In this document: piece after piece, positions 58,726-62,041 of the stretch
Layout: every line of letters begins with the position of its first letter
How positions within the stretch are numbered: the stretch's first letter is position 1
From: Bacillota bacterium
GTDB lineage: Bacteria > Bacillota > Clostridia > Lachnospirales > Lachnospiraceae
Length of the DNA: 62,041 bases
Assembly (NCBI GenBank): GCA_023435645.1
Contig: JAEYRK010000006.1
Span: 1-62,041, forward strand
Direction of reading: 5' to 3'
The notes under the pieces: generated by a model
What the model was told of the DNA's origin: nothing
Database searches by the model: none
Seen by the model: only the letters and a program-made list of their open reading frames with translations
Translations under genes and position numbers: made by a program

Positions 58726-59631
58726 TTGAAGGAGAATATAAGAAATATCTTTGATCAAAATATTCAGCTGCTGAAATACCTGGACCGGGCAAATTATTAT
58801 TTCCGGATACAACAGTATGACAAGGCAATCAGTATTATCGTCGAGTCTATGAGCGGGATGAAGGAAGCCCTGGAGGCCATCATACGGGACAGGGAGTATT
58901 TTCATCTGGTATCCACTGATACGGTTACAGAGATGCTGACAGGCATCCTGAATGCACAGAAGAAGAGGAATTATATCCTTTTGGCAGATCTGTTAGAGCT
59001 CCAGCTCATTAGCTTTTTATGCGGTGTTCAGGAGCTGATTATCAGTAAGGAGGAGATTGTTTTTGACGAGGAGAAATATCTGGAGAATCTCGAACTGCTG
59101 AAAACCAGGGGAAGAGGATTTCCTGATACCGGTCTGGAAGAGATCAGCACAGGAGAGCTTTTACATAGTGGCTACCGGGTAGAATTTACGTCCACCGGTC
59201 TGATGACTCTGGTAGCAGGACTGGACGGCTCAGAGTTTTATTTTCATACCAACAGCCGTATCTATTCGGAGTCTATTTTACTGGCTGGGCATTGGTACTG
59301 TAAGGATACCAAAACCTATGTCCTCTATGGCTTTGGAATGGGCTATCATGTAGAGGAGCTCCTTGCCATGGCAGATGAGGCAGTAGTCGAGGTCTATGAA
59401 GCGGATTTGAACGTGATGAAGCTGGCCTGTGCCTTTCAGGAGCTGAAGGAGCTCTTAAGCAATGACAGGCTTAAGCTGATCTATGATCCGGGTTTTATCC
59501 AATTGAGGAAACGGCTGGGGAGCCTGACAGAGGGAGAACAATTCCAAATTCACTATCCCTCCCTTCAGAATATCAGGCATACATCGGACAGGGAAATGGT
59601 GGAAAGCTTTCTTTCAGGGTCTAAATCCTAA
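58726..59631 (+). CDS. Maf N-terminal-domain protein lacking the DUF115 half
   Basis: This 301-residue protein is homologous along its length to the N-terminal 305 residues of the second Maf (53625): LDRANYYFRIQQYDKAI versus LDKAVYYFRTQNYDTGL, YVLYGFGMGYHVEEL versus YIIYGLGLGYHIREL, VYEADLNVMKLACAF versus VYESDLNVIQAAFAF, and IHYPSLQNIRHT versus IHYPSLRNIKST. It stops just where the GPSLDK-containing DUF115 domain should begin. The truncation is clean, at a domain border, with an intact frame, so it may be a functional adaptor rather than decay. The start is TTG at 58726 after GAGGTGAG. Confidence 0.85.
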   Translation: MKENIRNIFDQNIQLLKYLDRANYYFRIQQYDKAISIIVESMSGMKEALEAIIRDREYFHLVSTDTVTEMLTGILNAQKKRNYILLADLLELQLISFLCGVQELIISKEEIVFDEEKYLENLELLKTRGRGFPDTGLEEISTGELLHSGYRVEFTSTGLMTLVAGLDGSEFYFHTNSRIYSESILLAGHWYCKDTKTYVLYGFGMGYHVEELLAMADEAVVEVYEADLNVMKLACAFQELKELLSNDRLKLIYDPGFIQLRKRLGSLTEGEQFQIHYPSLQNIRHTSDREMVESFLSGSKS

Positions 59632-59731
59632 GAAACCTGTTGATACTGTATCTGGGAAGGATGCAAAATGCCGGTGAAACCGGCAGTTATGCAAGGGATT
59701 ATGATTTACTTCATATAAAGGAGGAGTAGAA

Positions 59732-60214
59732 ATGCTTTATATTCTGATTATCGCAGGAATCGTACTTCTTGAATGCAAAATCAAGAACTACATGGAACAT
59801 CATCTTGAGCTCGGCGAGCAGAAGGAAATTCTGAAGGGTAAGATACTACTGAAGAAGCAGTATAACCGGGGAATGTTCCTTAATCTGATGCAGGATAAGG
59901 TGGATACAGTCAAAAAGATATCCAAAGTGATGCTTGGTATCCTTCTCCTGGTATTTGCCTTTCTTATACCCAGAAAACATAATAAAATGCTGAAGCTGGG
60001 ATTGTCGCTCAGTCTGGGTGGTGCTATCTCCAATGTTTATGATCGAATGAAGCGGGGATATGTCGTGGACTACTTCAGCATCAACTGCAAGGTCTTAAAA
60101 TCAGCAGTATATAATCTGGCGGATGTGTTTATCTTCCTGGGTTCTCTGTTGATTCTACTGGCCTCTGTCTTTTCCCCGGAAGAGAAGAGCTGCTCCGATA
60201 AACCCACGGAATAA
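59732..60214 (+). CDS. Signal peptidase II (LspA)-like membrane protein
   Basis: This 160-residue protein has four hydrophobic segments. The LspA-type aspartic protease motifs are visible: GAISNVYDRMKRGYVVDYF near 96-114 (first catalytic Asp in NVYDR) and YNLADVFIFLG near 126-136 (second Asp in NLAD). NRGMFLNLM near residue 46 matches the family's NxGxxF motif. It is more divergent than a housekeeping LspA, so it may be a dedicated paralogue. It could process a prolipoprotein, though none lies in the island. AAGGAGGAG precedes the ATG. Its last 60 bases overlap convergent pyrG. Confidence 0.8.
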   Translation: MLYILIIAGIVLLECKIKNYMEHHLELGEQKEILKGKILLKKQYNRGMFLNLMQDKVDTVKKISKVMLGILLLVFAFLIPRKHNKMLKLGLSLSLGGAISNVYDRMKRGYVVDYFSINCKVLKSAVYNLADVFIFLGSLLILLASVFSPEEKSCSDKPTE

Positions 60215-61774
60215 CGGATGAGGCTTATTCGGTCTGGATTTAAATTCCGGATGAGCCTGAGTTGCCAAAAACCAGGGGTGATCTGCCAGCTCAATCATTT
60301 CTACGATTCTGCCGTCAGGGGACAGTCCGGAAAGCTTCATACCATGCTCTGTGAAATCCTTGCGGTATACATTGTTAACCTCATAACGGTGGCGATGGCG
60401 CTCCTGTATGATCTTCTCACCATAAAGCGCAAAGGCCTTTGTTTGTTCCTCCAATACACAGGGGTAGGAACCGAGCCTCAGAGTTCCTCCGATATCCTCA
60501 ATTCCATCCTGCTCAGGCATAAGGTGAATGACAGGATGGCTGGTGGAGGGATCCAGCTCCATGCTATGAGCATCCTTGAAACCCAATACATTTCTGGCAA
60601 ATTCAATCAGAGCCAGCTGCATGCCTAAGCACAGTCCCAGGAAGGGAAGCTGATGCTCCCTGGCATAGCGGATGGCATTTATTTTGCCCTCAATTCCCCG
60701 GTCACCGAAGCCACCCGGTACCAACAGCCCATCCACATCCTTCAGGAGCTCTGCCACATTTTCCGTCGTTACGGTTTCAGAGGGAATCCATTTGATATGG
60801 ATGGAAACATTATGGGCTACGGCACCATGCTTTAAGGATTCCACAACGCTGATATAGGCATCATGCAGCTGGGTATACTTGCCGACCAGTGCGACTGTCA
60901 CTTCACCCTTCGGATTTTTCAGTGCATGAACCATCTTCTCCCAATCGGAGAGATCAGGTGTGGCTCCGGGCAAATGCAGGCACTCCAGGGCAACGTCAGC
61001 CAAATGCTCCTTCTCCAGTGCCAAGGGAGCCTCATACAGGTATTCCACATCCATGTTTTGAAGGACATTGGTGCTGGGAACATTACAGAATAATGCGATT
61101 TTGTCCTTGATTCCGCGTTCTAGGGCATGCTCGGTTCTGCAGACAATGAGATCGGGACGGATTCCCATTCCCTGCAGCTCCTTAACACTAGCCTGGGTCG
61201 GCTTAGTCTTCATTTCACCGGAAGCCTTCAAATAGGGAATTAGGGTCACATGAATTAAGATTACATTATGGTCTCCCTGATCTGCACGGAACTGACGGAT
61301 GGCTTCAAGGAAGGGCTGGCTTTCGATATCGCCCACGGTTCCACCTACTTCAATGATGGCAATATGAGTATCCGTACTCTGATCATTTCGATAGAAGCGA
61401 CTCTTGATTTCATTCGTAATATGAGGAATGACCTGGACGGTTCCGCCTCCGAAATCACCTCTTCTTTCCTTGGAAAGTACGGACCAATAGATCTTTCCCG
61501 TTGTTACATTGGACTTCTTATCCAGATTCTCATCAATAAATCGTTCATAATGCCCCAGGTCCAAATCTGTCTCAGCACCATCATCGGTCACAAAGACCTC
61601 ACCGTGCTGAATCGGATTCATGGTACCCGGATCAATATTGATATAGGGATCAAACTTTTGCATCGTTACATGATACCCCCTGGCCTTTAAGAGCCTGCCT
61701 AAAGATGCTGCGGTAATTCCCTTTCCCAGACCGGACACAACTCCTCCGGTCACAAATACATATTTGACTGCCAT
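60155..61774 (-). CDS. pyrG: CTP synthase
   Basis: This 539-residue enzyme converts UTP to CTP with glutamine and ATP. The N-terminal synthetase domain has FVTGGVVSGLGKGITAASLG near residue 7 (P-loop) and YINIDPGTMNP. The C-terminal glutamine amidotransferase domain has LLVPGGFGDRGIEGK, the nucleophile motif FLGLCLGMQ and the HPEF triad residues near residue 515. The stop lies within the LspA-like gene on the opposite strand. GGAGGAGG is six bases before the ATG. Expression is probably controlled by the leader attenuator at 61866-61955. CTP is the cofactor for the CMP- and CDP-sugar synthetases of the island. Confidence 0.98.
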   Translation of the reverse strand: MAVKYVFVTGGVVSGLGKGITAASLGRLLKARGYHVTMQKFDPYINIDPGTMNPIQHGEVFVTDDGAETDLDLGHYERFIDENLDKKSNVTTGKIYWSVLSKERRGDFGGGTVQVIPHITNEIKSRFYRNDQSTDTHIAIIEVGGTVGDIESQPFLEAIRQFRADQGDHNVILIHVTLIPYLKASGEMKTKPTQASVKELQGMGIRPDLIVCRTEHALERGIKDKIALFCNVPSTNVLQNMDVEYLYEAPLALEKEHLADVALECLHLPGATPDLSDWEKMVHALKNPKGEVTVALVGKYTQLHDAYISVVESLKHGAVAHNVSIHIKWIPSETVTTENVAELLKDVDGLLVPGGFGDRGIEGKINAIRYAREHQLPFLGLCLGMQLALIEFARNVLGFKDAHSMELDPSTSHPVIHLMPEQDGIEDIGGTLRLGSYPCVLEEQTKAFALYGEKIIQERHRHRYEVNNVYRKDFTEHGMKLSGLSPDGRIVEMIELADHPWFLATQAHPEFKSRPNKPHPLFRGFIGAALLFRGKDRGQ

Positions 61775-61865
61775 AACTGTTCCTCCTCCTTCAGTGTGAT
61801 ATTGTTACTGCAATCTTTCTTGAACTGCAGTATAATATGTTGAAACATTCCTTAGGATTGATACA

Positions 61866-61955
61866 ATAAAAAACACCCTAAACCAAATAGAATCCCTGGT
61901 CTAAGGCGTAATTAGCAGGGACAGAAGCAAAGTCCATATTCTGGACCTTAAACCA
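61866..61955 (-). promoter_or_regulatory. Attenuator in the pyrG leader (terminator and competing antiterminator)
   Basis: On the minus strand a 12-base-pair stem (CGCCTTAGACCA, 61909-61898, with TGGTTTAGGGTG, 61885-61874) is followed by a T run at 61873-61868. This is an intrinsic terminator about 90 bases before the start codon. Upstream, TGGTTTAAGG (61955-61946) is almost identical to the terminator's 3' arm (TGGTTTAGGG) and can pair instead with its 5' arm, so the two structures exclude each other. AAGGTCCA/TGGACTTT and AGCAAGGGA/TCCCTGCT helices enclose that antiterminator. Neither a GGGC-type start nor a T-box is seen. Confidence 0.7.
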
Positions 61956-61995
61956 TTTCCGGCTCCCTTGCTGGATGTTATTTTCATATTTTTAT

Positions 61996-62024
61996 AGTAT
62001 ACATCAGTCCATAGCGGATGTCAA
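61996..62024 (-). promoter_or_regulatory. Sigma-A promoter for pyrG
   Basis: On the minus strand TTGACA (62024-62019) and TATACT (62001-61996) are separated by 17 bases. Transcription would begin near 61988 with an A-rich start and produce a leader of about 210 bases carrying the attenuator. Confidence 0.82.
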
Positions 62025-62041
62025 ATAATAGATCAAAATTG

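Noticed and set aside
61860..61990. T-box or GGGC-type reiterative control for pyrG
   Set aside because: No T-box sequence or specifier loop is visible, and the predicted start region is A-rich without GGGC.
1..62041. tRNA genes, CRISPR arrays, integrases, intact insertion sequences
   Set aside because: No cloverleaf with a TTCGANTC arm, no regularly spaced repeats and no transposase or recombinase motifs were noticed on either strand.

Overview
The window looks like chromosome of a motile, low-to-moderate G+C Gram-positive anaerobe of the class Clostridia, most likely family Lachnospiraceae. Supporting signs are the gene order rpsK-rpsD-rpoA-rplQ, the ECF-transporter/truA/rplM-rpsI block, strong AGGAGG ribosome-binding sites, a zinc-free S4, an enlarged L17, two FlgK paralogues and the fliW-csrA pair. 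The species cannot be named from the sequence alone. No tRNA, rRNA, CRISPR array, integrase or intact insertion sequence was seen.

Region 1 (1-9460) is the distal end of the ribosomal-protein/RNA-polymerase region: the end of rpsK, then rpsD, rpoA and rplQ, a terminator, an epimerase-like gene and a decayed acetyltransferase, the ECF energising module (two ATPases and EcfT), truA, an MgtC-like gene, and rplM-rpsI behind a strong promoter and structured leader.

Region 2 (9461-21230) is mixed housekeeping and accessory sequence: a cluster of terminator-like hairpin copies, a SAM methyltransferase, a small membrane protein with a NUDIX hydrolase, a convergent lipoprotein gene, an SDR reductase, an anchored protein of unknown function, a YitT-type protein, a UgpC/MsmK-type sugar-ABC ATPase, a CdaR/PucR-type regulator, a CtpA-type protease and a SLC13/ArsB-type permease.

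Region 3 (21290-32600) is a late flagellar block: flgM, flgN, two flgK paralogues, flgL, fliW, csrA, flaG, fliD, fliS, a FlgN-like chaperone and a short flagellin. Three sigma-28-type promoters (before flgM, flaG and fliC) all fit TAAA-N15-NCCGATAW. The flagellin leader carries a GGA-loop hairpin and a GGA-containing Shine-Dalgarno, as expected for CsrA control by the FliW/CsrA switch encoded just upstream.

Region 4 (32759-60214) is a roughly 27 kb surface-modification island joined directly to the flagellar genes. It has two full-length Maf/DUF115 flagellin glycosyltransferases and a third lacking the DUF115 half, a CMP-sugar synthetase fused to a HAD domain, a NeuB-type synthase fused to SAF and cupin domains, and four further glycosyltransferases (GT-B type or GT2, two with TPR-like tails). 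It also has a CDP-alditol cassette (TarI/IspD-like cytidylyltransferase, SDR and two CDP-glycerol-phosphotransferase-like enzymes), two pyruvyltransferase-like proteins, an F420-hydrogenase-beta-like iron-sulfur protein, an aldo/keto reductase, a hexapeptide acyltransferase, a secreted protein of unknown function and an LspA-like membrane protein. Three consecutive genes share a small Rossmann-like module. My inference is that the island decorates flagellin with a nonulosonate-like sugar and an alditol-phosphate-containing, possibly pyruvylated, glycan. Nothing in the sequence proves the final structure.

Region 5 (60155-62041) is convergent pyrG. Its long leader carries an intrinsic terminator and a competing antiterminator repeat, a riboswitch-like or attenuator arrangement. 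CTP synthase also supplies the nucleotide needed for the CMP- and CDP-activated donors of region 4.
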